DNA of 52,896 nt from positions 1 to 52,896 of the forward strand of contig CALATF010000069.1 in assembly GCA_937891595.1 (NCBI GenBank), read 5' to 3'. The translations under genes and the position numbers were made by a program. This document shows positions 27,971 to 36,800 of this stretch, in pieces (the first letter of the stretch is position 1; each line of letters starts with the position of its first letter). The notes under the pieces are model-generated. The model had not been told where the DNA came from and did no database searches. It saw only the letters and a list, made by a program, of their open reading frames with translations. The stretch is from an uncultured Clostridia bacterium. GTDB lineage: Bacteria > Bacillota > Clostridia > Christensenellales > UBA1242.

Positions 27971-30244
27971 ATGCAAAAGAAAACATTGAATACTTTAAAA
28001 TTTGTTTTTGCAAGTTTAATACTTATTTTGGCTTCTTGTTGTTTATGTTCTTTAAATATAAATAACACAACTAAAACTTTTGCTAATTCTATTCAAACAT
28101 TACAAGCAGTAATACATGATGATTTGGATAGTAATACAATTAATGGTTTTTCTGCAAGTTATAAGGAGATTACAACCGATAGTGCTATAAATAATAATGA
28201 ATTTATTGTTAATTATAAATCAGATAGTTATCAAATAGAGTTAACTGTAAGTGCAGAAAATATTTCTAACTTTGGTTATAACTGGTATTATTCAAAAGAT
28301 AATATAAACTTTAGTTTAGTAGAAAATGAACAAAACAATAGTATTTATTTAACAAATTGTGCACAATCTGGTTATTATTTTTGCCAAGTTTATAATTTAG
28401 ATAATAACCAAGATAGTGCAGTAGCCGATATTGTTCATATTCAAATTTTACCAAAAACTATAAAGCTTAAAAATATAATAGCTCAGCCAAAAGAATATGA
28501 TGCAACAACAAACATTCTTTTAAGTGCTTCCTTAGAAGATGTTGAACAGCAAGACGATGTAAATGTTGAAGTAAATGGGCACACGCTAGATGCTAATGCT
28601 GGTGAACAAAAGCTTGTTTATATTGATAGTATTTTATTAACAGGTGAAGACAAAGATAATTATGTTGTACAAGATTATAACCAACCTGTATTTGCTAAAG
28701 TTTCAAAAGTTTCAGCATTATTAGTTTGGTCAACTGAAAGTGGAAAAAGTACATATAAGTATAATGGATTAGACCAAGCATCAACAATTTCTGCATATTA
28801 TGAAAATATTAATAAAATTAAAGTTTATTTACCTTTTAGTTTAAAAGGAAATTCAATAGGTTTTTCAAAAAATTATATTAACGAATTTATTAACGCTGGC
28901 GCATATACAGCAACAGCAATTTTAACGCAAGAAGAAATTAATTATAACATTGTAGACGATAGCGGAGACTTAAATTTTTCGTTAAATATGAATAAAATAG
29001 ACCCTGTTATTACAATAGATAATACGCAATTTACTTACAACAAAACTTTACAAGATGCAAAACGTTGTGCAACTATAAATAATAATGAACAAACTTTAAA
29101 ATTTACAAACAATACTTTTGTTACAGTTAAACAAGGTAATGCACTGGTTGTAGGGGTTGAAGCTGAAGAATCTTTAAATTATTTTGCTATAAAAAAAGAA
29201 TTTAGAATTAGTGTTTCAAAAGCTCAGTCTCAAATTGACGATACTTCTGTTGTAAAAGATTATGTTTATAATGGTTCGCTTCAAGTTATTAATTCTGGAG
29301 CTGTTTTAAATAACAATGAACAAACATTGCAATATTTAAATAATTCATTTACTACAGTAAAGCAAGGCAATAACATGCCAGTTACTTTATATGCTGCAGA
29401 AAGTGATAATTATACATACTCTATAAAAACCTTTACAATAAGCGTTTCAAAAGCACGTATTAGTACAAAGGGTTGGATGTGGAATTACACACAAGAATAT
29501 GTTTATAACAATAAATTGCAATCTGTATCAGTAATAAATTATAATAAAGACTTAGTTTATCCTTATTATGTAGATGCTTCGTTTATTAACGCAGGAACAT
29601 ATACAGCTAAAGTTAACTTTTATTTAGATGATCCAGACAATTACTATCCTGTTGAGTTTGATGATATTGTATGGACAATTAAGAAAGCAACTGTTCAAAA
29701 ACCTAATATAATTAGTTATCAAACAACTTATAATGGGGCAGAGCAAACATTCCCAGTAAAATCAAATGATTATTATGAAGTAACAAACGGAACCCATAAA
29801 AATGCAGGAACTTATAATGTTTGTATTTCGTTAAAAAACAATTTAAATGTTCAATGGGAAGGCAGTGATAGTGAAAATATTATTATTAACTGGACAATAA
29901 ATAAAGTTTCAATTTCAAAACCTAGTGATAATGTAAAATTAGAATATACTGGTAAAGAACAATCTTTAAACATTGAAAAATCAGATAAATATGAAATTAT
30001 TAATCAAACTGCTACGCAAGTTGGTAAATATACAACTTATCTAGTACTTAAAGATACCGATAATTATGAATGGGAAGGAACAAAAAAACCATATATTAAA
30101 ATAAACTGGGAAATTTATAATAATGACACAAGTAGTAATGTTTCATTTGTAATAATTATAGTAATTTCTATATTTGTTGCTTTATTAGCAATATATGCAA
30201 CTTTACATTTTACAATGGTATCAAAAAATAAAAAGAAAAAATAA
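27971..30244 (+). CDS. MBG/YDG-repeat surface protein with N-terminal export signal and C-terminal membrane helix
   Basis: This 757-aa protein has AAAGGAG eight bases before its ATG. Residues 10-28 are hydrophobic and end in LASC (20-23), a canonical lipobox; a later TFA-N site could instead be cut by the ordinary signal peptidase. An Ig-like unit (about 75-160, with YNWYYSKDN) is followed by a YDG-type unit (KEYDATTNILL), then MBG-type units with YNG/YTG marks (YKYNGLDQ, YVYNGSLQ, TYNGAEQTF, EYTGKEQSL). Two neighbouring units are close copies, 231 bases apart. A C-terminal helix (about 725-748) precedes KNKKKK. No LPXTG is present. It would be an exported, membrane-tethered stalk protein, a small relative of the giant protein at the left of the window. 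Ligand unknown. Confidence 0.85.
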   Translation: MQKKTLNTLKFVFASLILILASCCLCSLNINNTTKTFANSIQTLQAVIHDDLDSNTINGFSASYKEITTDSAINNNEFIVNYKSDSYQIELTVSAENISNFGYNWYYSKDNINFSLVENEQNNSIYLTNCAQSGYYFCQVYNLDNNQDSAVADIVHIQILPKTIKLKNIIAQPKEYDATTNILLSASLEDVEQQDDVNVEVNGHTLDANAGEQKLVYIDSILLTGEDKDNYVVQDYNQPVFAKVSKVSALLVWSTESGKSTYKYNGLDQASTISAYYENINKIKVYLPFSLKGNSIGFSKNYINEFINAGAYTATAILTQEEINYNIVDDSGDLNFSLNMNKIDPVITIDNTQFTYNKTLQDAKRCATINNNEQTLKFTNNTFVTVKQGNALVVGVEAEESLNYFAIKKEFRISVSKAQSQIDDTSVVKDYVYNGSLQVINSGAVLNNNEQTLQYLNNSFTTVKQGNNMPVTLYAAESDNYTYSIKTFTISVSKARISTKGWMWNYTQEYVYNNKLQSVSVINYNKDLVYPYYVDASFINAGTYTAKVNFYLDDPDNYYPVEFDDIVWTIKKATVQKPNIISYQTTYNGAEQTFPVKSNDYYEVTNGTHKNAGTYNVCISLKNNLNVQWEGSDSENIIINWTINKVSISKPSDNVKLEYTGKEQSLNIEKSDKYEIINQTATQVGKYTTYLVLKDTDNYEWEGTKKPYIKINWEIYNNDTSSNVSFVIIIVISIFVALLAIYATLHFTMVSKNKKKK
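29078..29376 (+). repeat. Recent in-gene duplication, 231-base period
   Basis: NNNEQTLKFTNNTFVTVKQG (from 29078) recurs as NNNEQTLQYLNNSFTTVKQG from 29309. The shift is 231 bases (77 codons) in frame, and DNA similarity is clear, so this MBG unit was duplicated more recently than others in the window. Confidence 0.75.
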
Positions 30245-30247
30245 AAC

Positions 30248-30290
30248 AAGAAAAGATATTAAGTTAGAATACTTAATATCTTTTCTTTTG
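30248..30290 (+). terminator. Shared convergent terminator inside the 3' end of the tsaC-like gene
   Basis: A 17-bp perfect stem (30248-30264 with 30271-30287) has a 6-base loop. It starts 4 bases after the MBG gene's stop, and most of it is also the last codons and stop of the minus-strand tsaC-like gene. It probably ends both convergent transcripts. Confidence 0.85.
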
Positions 30291-30867
30291 AAATTTGACC
30301 TTCACGTAAAATATTTATTTTATTATTTTCAACACTTACAATGGTAGAGGATGCATTTTGTGAGAAGTTTGTAAAATCTTTTAGTATATTAATATTTGTA
30401 TTGTTAAAATTACTGTAAATTTCATTAAAGTCGTTTAAAGGTGGCTTATTTTGCAAATTTACAGAGGTAGATGGTAAAGGAAAATCTAAGCCACTTAAAA
30501 TTTGTTGTGTTAAGGGGTCGTCTGGCATTCTTAAAGCAATAGTTGTTTGATTATTATAATGGCTTAAAATAGGTAAATTTTCTTTAGCTTTAAAAATTAT
30601 TGTTAAAGGACCTGGCCAAAAATTATCTATTAGTTTTTGCTCTAGACTAGAAATGCTTTCAACTAATTTGTTTAAATTTTGATTTTTAGAAATTAAAAAT
30701 ATAAAAGGTTTGTCTAATTCTCTTTGTTTTAATTTATATAAATTTTGTATACATTCTTTTTTGTTTGGATTAGCCGAAAGCCCCCAAATGGTGTCTGTTT
30801 TAAAGCATATAATCTTGCCATTTTTAACATTTTCGGTTAATTGTTGTATGTTTTTGTTAATTATCAT
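30259..30867 (-). CDS. Threonylcarbamoyl-AMP synthase (Sua5/YciO/YrdC family)
   Basis: This 202-aa single-domain protein has the family core: ICFKTDTIWGL (residues 19-29), LKQRELDKPFIFLI with the K.R...P motif, WPGPLTIIF, TIALRMPDD and PSTSVN. The family makes threonylcarbamoyl-adenylate from Thr, bicarbonate and ATP for the t6A37 modification of ANN-decoding tRNAs. The short form without the C-terminal Sua5 domain fits TsaC/YrdC; a YciO-like paralogue cannot be excluded. Its ATG lies inside the last codons of the PEBP gene (11-base overlap), so the two are co-translated. The last codons form half of a terminator stem. Confidence 0.87.
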   Translation of the reverse strand: MIINKNIQQLTENVKNGKIICFKTDTIWGLSANPNKKECIQNLYKLKQRELDKPFIFLISKNQNLNKLVESISSLEQKLIDNFWPGPLTIIFKAKENLPILSHYNNQTTIALRMPDDPLTQQILSGLDFPLPSTSVNLQNKPPLNDFNEIYSNFNNTNINILKDFTNFSQNASSTIVSVENNKINILREGQISKEKILSILT

Positions 30868-31321
30868 AAATAGCTCGCAATTCCGCTGTTTCTAATATTT
30901 TATCTTTTATTTCATTTTCAAGTTGTTCTAAAGTAAAGTCGCCTCGTAAATTAATCATTGAACTTAATGCGAATACTCTTAACCTATAACTATGAGGTTT
31001 ATCTGGTGGGCAAGGACCGCCATAACAGTTGTCATTCCAACTATTTTTGCCTTGTATGATAGAAAAGTTATTTTGGCTAGCATCTTCTTCAAGAAAAGTA
31101 GTTTTTAAGTTGGTTACAAGCCAGTGAACCCAAATATACCCGCAAACTGGTACAGAGTCCGGATCGTCAAAAATAATAGCAAAACATTTGGTGTCTTTAG
31201 GAGCTTCTTCAATCTTAATAGGTAAAGATAAAGTTGGCATGCCAAACTTTATATTAGTTCCTCGTTTACCATATTTATCAAGAATTTTTCCATTAACTAT
31301 GCCTAGGCTTGAAATTTTCAT
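30857..31321 (-). CDS. YbhB/YbcL family PEBP (Raf kinase inhibitor-like) protein
   Basis: This 154-aa protein has the PEBP signature: FDDPDSVPVCGYIWVHWLV (residues 50-68), then GGPCPPDKPHSYRLRVFAL, the conserved ligand-pocket segments. Bacterial members are small soluble proteins whose true ligand or role is mostly unknown. The length matches the family (150-160). The ATG is preceded by AAAGGAG. It is first in a two-gene unit with the tsaC-like gene, downstream of metG on the same strand but behind a terminator. Confidence 0.9.
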   Translation of the reverse strand: MKISSLGIVNGKILDKYGKRGTNIKFGMPTLSLPIKIEEAPKDTKCFAIIFDDPDSVPVCGYIWVHWLVTNLKTTFLEEDASQNNFSIIQGKNSWNDNCYGGPCPPDKPHSYRLRVFALSSMINLRGDFTLEQLENEIKDKILETAELRAIYDN

Positions 31322-31391
31322 AATAGCTCCTTTTTAAAGATTTATATTTCTATATTAACATTAACTTATAAAAAAGTTAATAAAAAAGATT

Positions 31392-31428
31392 AAAAAAGAG
31401 TTGAAAAATTTTTTCCAACTCTTTTTTT
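31392..31428 (-). terminator. Terminator of the dtd-metG operon
   Basis: The 12-bp arms AAAAAAGAGTTG (31392-31403) and CAACTCTTTTTT (31416-31427) enclose a 12-base loop. It starts two bases beyond the metG stop (minus strand) and is followed by T-rich sequence. Confidence 0.85.
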
Positions 31429-31429
31429 C

Positions 31430-33148
31430 TTACTTTTTAAAGTGTTCATTTATATCATATGGTTTTGACATAATTTCTTTAATTTTTGCAAGTTTATCAG
31501 CGTCTATTCTTTCAAAAATAGGTTGTACGCCTTTAATTTGGTGACCATTTTTAATAAGTAATTCGCTTGCGTTTTTCCACATATCTTTTGCTGTTGGGTC
31601 CCCGTCTAAACCAACTTGGTTAGACCACAATTCTTTAACTTTAGTAGGAATAATAGGACTTGCAACAATACATAGACTTGCGCAAAGGTTAAGACATAGA
31701 TATAAAACTTTTTTAGCTTCTTCAGGTTTTTCTTGTTTTACAAGTGACCATGGGGCAGATTTTTCTAAATATCCATTACCTATGCTTGCATAGTTCATTA
31801 TAAGTTTATAAGCATCTCTTAATTCTGCTTTTTCAAAACTTTCAGCTATTTTATTTGGCATTTCTTTTATTGCAGTTAAAAGCTCTTTATCTAATTCATT
31901 TAACTCGTTTTCTTTTAATTCAAAATCAAGCTTGCCGTCAAAGTAATTTTTAATCATATTTAAAGATCTGTTAAACAAATTGCCGTACTTACCAACAAGT
32001 TCAGAGTTGCAATTATTTTTGAAGTCTTCCCACTTATAATCGGTATCTCTATTTTCAGGAATAATAGTTGTTAGGTATGCTCTTAAAGCATCTACATCAA
32101 TTTCAGCGTTATCTTCTAGTAATGCATTACAGAAAACACCTATGCGCTTGCTTTTGCTAAATTTTTGACCTTCGTAGTTTAAAAAGTTTAAACCAACAAC
32201 GTTGTGTGCTAAATTATAATTTCCGTTTTCAAGCAACATTGTAGGGAAGAAAACTGTGTGGAATTGAATATTATCTTTACCAACGAAGTTATAAATTTTT
32301 GCATTTTTGTCTTGCCATAAGTCTTTATATAGATTATCGCTAAGTTCTTTTGTTATTGAAATATAACCTATAGGAGCATCAAACCAAACATAGAAAACTT
32401 TGTTTTCATATCCTTCAAGAGGGATAGGGAAGCCCCATGTAATATCTCGAGAAATACACCTATCTTTTAATCCTTCGTTAACCCATTTTTTTGCTTCTGC
32501 GTAAACGTGTGGACGCCAAACATCTTTTTTTGTTTCAATCCATTTATCAAGTTCGCCAGTGCCTTTAGATAAATTTAAGAAAATGTGTTTTGATTTTTTA
32601 AGAACAGCAGGTTCGCCACAAAGCTTGCATTTTGCATTTTTAAGTTCGTTTAGTGAAAATAGGCTATCGCATTTTTCACATTGGTCGCCGTTAGCATTTT
32701 CATAACCACAACGTGGGCAAGTTCCTGTAACAAATCTATCTGGTAAGAACATATTATCTTTTTCGCAATAAAACATTTCTGTTTCGCCTTCAGAAATATA
32801 TCCTTTTTTATAAAGTTCCAAAAAGAAATCGGTTGTTATTTTTTCATGTGTTTTTGTATGAGTGTTTGAATATATGTCATAACTAATATTTAATTTTTTA
32901 TAAATTTGGTTGTGAACCTCATGAAGTTTTGAAGTTAGTTCTTCTACTGGTAATCCTAATTCTTGTGCAGTTACAAGAGATGGGGTGCCGTGCATGTCTG
33001 ACCCGCCAACAAAAGTTGTGTCGTAGCCATAGCTTCTGCAAAATCTTGCAAAAATATCTGCAGGCAAGTGGCAACCTACAATGTGACCTACGTGTGGTAT
33101 ATTATTAACATAAGTTAAAGCTGCAGTTATTAATCTTTTTTCTTTCAT
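31430..33148 (-). CDS. metG: Methionyl-tRNA synthetase
   Basis: MetG charges tRNA-Met, for initiation and elongation. The 572-aa protein has the class I signature PHVGH (HIGH type, residues 18-22) and KFSKS (329-333). A zinc knuckle region has C144, C147, C157, C160, C174 and C177; the last pairs suggest a four-Cys or double-knuckle form. The anticodon-binding helical domain follows (VGKYGNLFNR region). It ends at residue 572, without the C-terminal EMAP/Trbp111-like dimerisation domain that many bacterial MetG proteins carry. Its ATG overlaps the dtd stop by one base (TAATG), a coupling arrangement. No T-box or S-box leader was seen. Confidence 0.96.
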   Translation of the reverse strand: MKEKRLITAALTYVNNIPHVGHIVGCHLPADIFARFCRSYGYDTTFVGGSDMHGTPSLVTAQELGLPVEELTSKLHEVHNQIYKKLNISYDIYSNTHTKTHEKITTDFFLELYKKGYISEGETEMFYCEKDNMFLPDRFVTGTCPRCGYENANGDQCEKCDSLFSLNELKNAKCKLCGEPAVLKKSKHIFLNLSKGTGELDKWIETKKDVWRPHVYAEAKKWVNEGLKDRCISRDITWGFPIPLEGYENKVFYVWFDAPIGYISITKELSDNLYKDLWQDKNAKIYNFVGKDNIQFHTVFFPTMLLENGNYNLAHNVVGLNFLNYEGQKFSKSKRIGVFCNALLEDNAEIDVDALRAYLTTIIPENRDTDYKWEDFKNNCNSELVGKYGNLFNRSLNMIKNYFDGKLDFELKENELNELDKELLTAIKEMPNKIAESFEKAELRDAYKLIMNYASIGNGYLEKSAPWSLVKQEKPEEAKKVLYLCLNLCASLCIVASPIIPTKVKELWSNQVGLDGDPTAKDMWKNASELLIKNGHQIKGVQPIFERIDADKLAKIKEIMSKPYDINEHFKK

Positions 33149-33600
33149 TATTTATTCTCCGTATCAATTATTATTGTAACAGGACCGTCGTTGGTGACAA
33201 AAACTTTCATATCTGCACCAAAGATTCCTGTTTGTATGTTTTTAAAGCAATTTGTTTTTTTACATTCTTCAATGAATTTGTTTACATATTCTTCTGCCCT
33301 TTGGGGCATCATACTATTTAAAAAGTCTGGCCTAAAACCATGACTTGTGTTTGCGTACAATGTAAAGTTGCTAATAACAAGCATTTCGCCATTTATTTGG
33401 CTTATGTTTAAATTCATTTTTGCATTTTCGTCTTCAAAAATTCTTAGCCCAGAAATTTTTTTAACAAGATAATTTAAGTCCTCGTCATTATCATTTTTAC
33501 CTACGCCTAAAAAAACAACAAAACCTTTGTTTATTTGGCCAACTGTCTCGTTATTTACCTTAACGCAAGCATCTAAACATCTTTGAATAACAGCTTTCAT
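33148..33600 (-). CDS. dtd: D-aminoacyl-tRNA deacylase
   Basis: Dtd removes D-amino acids (and Gly from tRNA-Ala) from mischarged tRNA. The 150-aa length is typical. Marks are the start MKAVIQR, FVVFLGV, ISGLRIFEDE, the SNFTLYA segment (residues 77-83) and the C-terminal NDGPVTI (137-143), whose Gly-Pro is the chiral selector in the family. The usual SQxT motif reads S-N-F-T here, a Gln-to-Asn change at residue 78. A good AAAGGAG site and TTGCTT-17-TATACT promoter precede it. It forms a two-gene operon with metG, pairing tRNA charging with proofreading. Confidence 0.93.
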   Translation of the reverse strand: MKAVIQRCLDACVKVNNETVGQINKGFVVFLGVGKNDNDEDLNYLVKKISGLRIFEDENAKMNLNISQINGEMLVISNFTLYANTSHGFRPDFLNSMMPQRAEEYVNKFIEECKKTNCFKNIQTGIFGADMKVFVTNDGPVTIIIDTENK

Positions 33601-33624
33601 TTTACTCCTTTAATTTACTTTAAA

Positions 33625-33653
33625 AGTATAACCAAATTTAATTATAAAAGCAA
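33625..33653 (-). promoter_or_regulatory. Promoter of dtd-metG
   Basis: On the minus strand, TTGCTT (complement of 33648-33653) and TATACT (complement of 33625-33630) are 17 bases apart, 25 bases before the dtd ATG. Confidence 0.7.
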
Positions 33654-33779
33654 TAAAAAAAGTATTTTCTTTTGTTAAACAATAATTTAATAAAACTTTT
33701 GATAAATAAATATTATTTCAACTAATACATCTTTAAGATATTATATAAAATTTATAGTATTTCAAAGGCATTTTTTGTT

Positions 33780-33807
33780 TTGAAAGAAAGATAATATATT
33801 ATATAAT
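33780..33807 (+). promoter_or_regulatory. Promoter of the 2,214-aa surface protein gene
   Basis: TTGAAA (33780-33785) and TATAAT (33802-33807) are 16 bases apart, leaving a 5' leader of about 60 bases. The 272-base gap to dtd holds the two divergent promoters and nothing else recognisable. Confidence 0.6.
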
Positions 33808-33872
33808 AAATTAATTATATAGTGGTTAAGTACGCTTATTTTACAAAAGTATAAAAGGACAAGAGAAGTATT

Positions 33873-36800
33873 ATGAAAAAATTATTTAAGTTTTTCTTAA
33901 TTATTCCTATTTTATTAATAACATCAGTTTTTTCGTTTGGTTGTAGTTGTAATGACGACAGCCTTACTAGCATTCAACTTTCTTTATCTGGCTACGAACT
34001 TGTTAGTGGTTATTATTCTATAGAAAAAACAGATAAAAGTATAACTATAAATACTAAATTAAATTCGGATAAATATTCCGTAGATGATTTAGAATGGACA
34101 AGCAGTGCAACAGATATTGTTACAGTTTATAAAAATTCTTTTAAAACTAAAAGTGCTGGTAAAGCAATAATAACAGCAACTTATACTGATAAATCAGGTA
34201 ACAAAATAAAGGGAAGCATTAGAGTTTGGGTTACCGAGGATAGTGCTTTAATGAGTTTTGAAAATAAAAATAACACAGCTACATATTCTGGACAAGAGTT
34301 ACAAAATAATTATAAAATTTTACAAGACGAAGGAAATGACCAGTTTGGTTATTATTACATTTCTCTTACAACAGGAGAGGCAGTTGATAAAATTATAAAT
34401 GCCGGCGAATATCAACTTTATTGCTATAGAAAGGCTAATCCTGATATATATTGTATGGCTTCGTTAGTTGTTAACAAATACACAGTTACTTTAAATAATT
34501 TAGGAAACTTTGAAATAGTTTATGGAGACGAACTTCCAAGTGGGTTGGTTTATAAATCAAATCTAAATGATGAAGTTATGGATGCCGCTTATACCATTCA
34601 AGGTATTAATGGTGAAGGTGTTATTGCTAAATATATTTATACTGTTGAAAATACAAGTGTTAACTATGGTAGGTATGAAACTTCTTTGTATTATGAATTT
34701 GTCCAAGCACAATCAAATCAAGTTGAGTTTGAAAAAAATTATAACATAGTAAATACAAATGGTCAGTTAAATATAAAAAGCAGAGAAGTTGTTTTAAAAA
34801 TAAATGATGACGTTATAACATATGGTGATAATGTTTCAACCACCTTCGATTTATATGATTATAAAACTTATGGGCAAGAAGATAAAACTTTAGATAGCAA
34901 ATTTAATTCAAATATAAATCTTAAAACTCCTAGCTATTATTACAAGGGCATACAACAACAATTTAACGATGTTGGGATTTTACCGGTGTTAATAAAAGAG
35001 GGGAATATAAATAGTTACGATAGTTATGAATTAAAATATGAAGGAGCTACTTCTAACAATAACTTAACTATTAAAACAAATTTATCAGGAAAATTAACTA
35101 TACAGCCAAGACAGGTTACAATTTTGCCAAGTGCAAATCAATCTAAAAATTATTTAGATAAGGACGAGTCTATAACATTTACAAGTGTTGTGAACAGTTT
35201 TATTCCTGGTGAAGCAATTAACGAGTTTTTATTTGTAGATTATTTAGGACAATTTGGGACTTCAAATTTCAAAGCAGAAGTAGGTAGTTATTTTTACAAA
35301 GTTTTACAAACAAATGAAAAGGGCGAATTATTAAATCCTAATTATGTAATAGTTTTAGATGATAGAGCCACAGAAGGCAAAACTAATTTTGAAGATAAAT
35401 ACAAGTTCAGCGTAAAACAAATAAATTTAGAGTTTGAAATAGATTCAGTTGAAGAAAAATATAAATCGCCTAGTACTACAACTGAAGGAAGTTCGTCAGA
35501 ATTCACAATATCATATATGAATGGGTATGACTATAAAACAAAAATAAATAGAATTAAACTAAATAACAAAAATGTAGATTTAACAATTTTAGAAAGTTTA
35601 TTAAATAATAATAATTGGGATGGTTATATAGGTTTAAAATTTACAGTTGATGGAAAAGTTGAAGTTATTGAAATTAAAAAGACAGACAAAGGAGATATTA
35701 TACAACCAGAAGACATTAATAATACCTTCATTTTTGGCGTTTATTTAGATTTTAAATTAACCGCTATTAAAAATGAAAATTTCTTTGCTTCATATTCTAT
35801 ACAATTACCAAGTGGAGGCGTTTCATACAAAGAAGAAGATATTAAAAATGTTAATGTAGTTTTACTTGATGGCGCAAAATTAAATTTAAAAAAGTTATAT
35901 TTAACAGTAACTCCAAAAATGACACACGAATATGTAAATATAATATATGGCGAAAAAATTCCAGATAGATTTCCTGCTGATTTTGTTTTATCTGGAGAAT
36001 TAGAAACAGGAGATACTATTAGTGATATTTTAAATAATTCTTCAAGTGTTTTAAAGTTAAAAGAGTTGCAATTAACAACTGAAAATAGCCCAGTTGGTAA
36101 ATATGAAATTTGTTTAAATGATTTAGAATATGTAAAAGACAAAGAATATTATGAAATTAGTTTAGATAATTCTCAAAAATATTATTTTACAATAAACCCA
36201 TATAAATTAAAAGTAGTTCCAAGTGAAGCTCAAAAAATATATGGAGATAAAGATCCTAAATTAAATTATACCATTTTATCTTTTTATGATGAACAAATTA
36301 CGTTAAACGGTCTACCTGCAACTGGAAATTTAAGTAGACAATCGGGAGAAGATGTTGATAGTTATAAAATTACTATAGGTAATTTAAGTTTTGGCAATAA
36401 TTATGAAATTGTGTTTAGTGATGACGTTTTATTTAAAATTACACAAAGATTAGTATCAGTAACTCCTACTTCTTATATTTCTACATATGGAGACGAGATT
36501 AACAAAGGATATTCAATTTTTATTCAAGACGGTTATGACAGCCAAATTTTAAAACTTCCTACATTTACAGGTTCTTTTAAGTTGGGTACAAAAAAGGATG
36601 TTACAAATGGAGATTTTGTTGAAGTTGAATATGCCTCTACTCTTGGGGGATATTATCCAGTTTTACTTGCAGATAACGGGGATATCTTAAGTTATAGCAT
36701 AGGCATAGGTGATTTTAAATGTAGTAGCAACTATACACTAAATTTTGCAAACAAAGACGCTACTTATACTATAAATCCTAAAGAAATTATAATAAATTTG

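Noticed and set aside
33601..33872. T-box, SAM or other riboswitch for metG or the surface gene
   Set aside because: Leaders are only about 20-60 bases and no conserved stems or T-box motif are visible.
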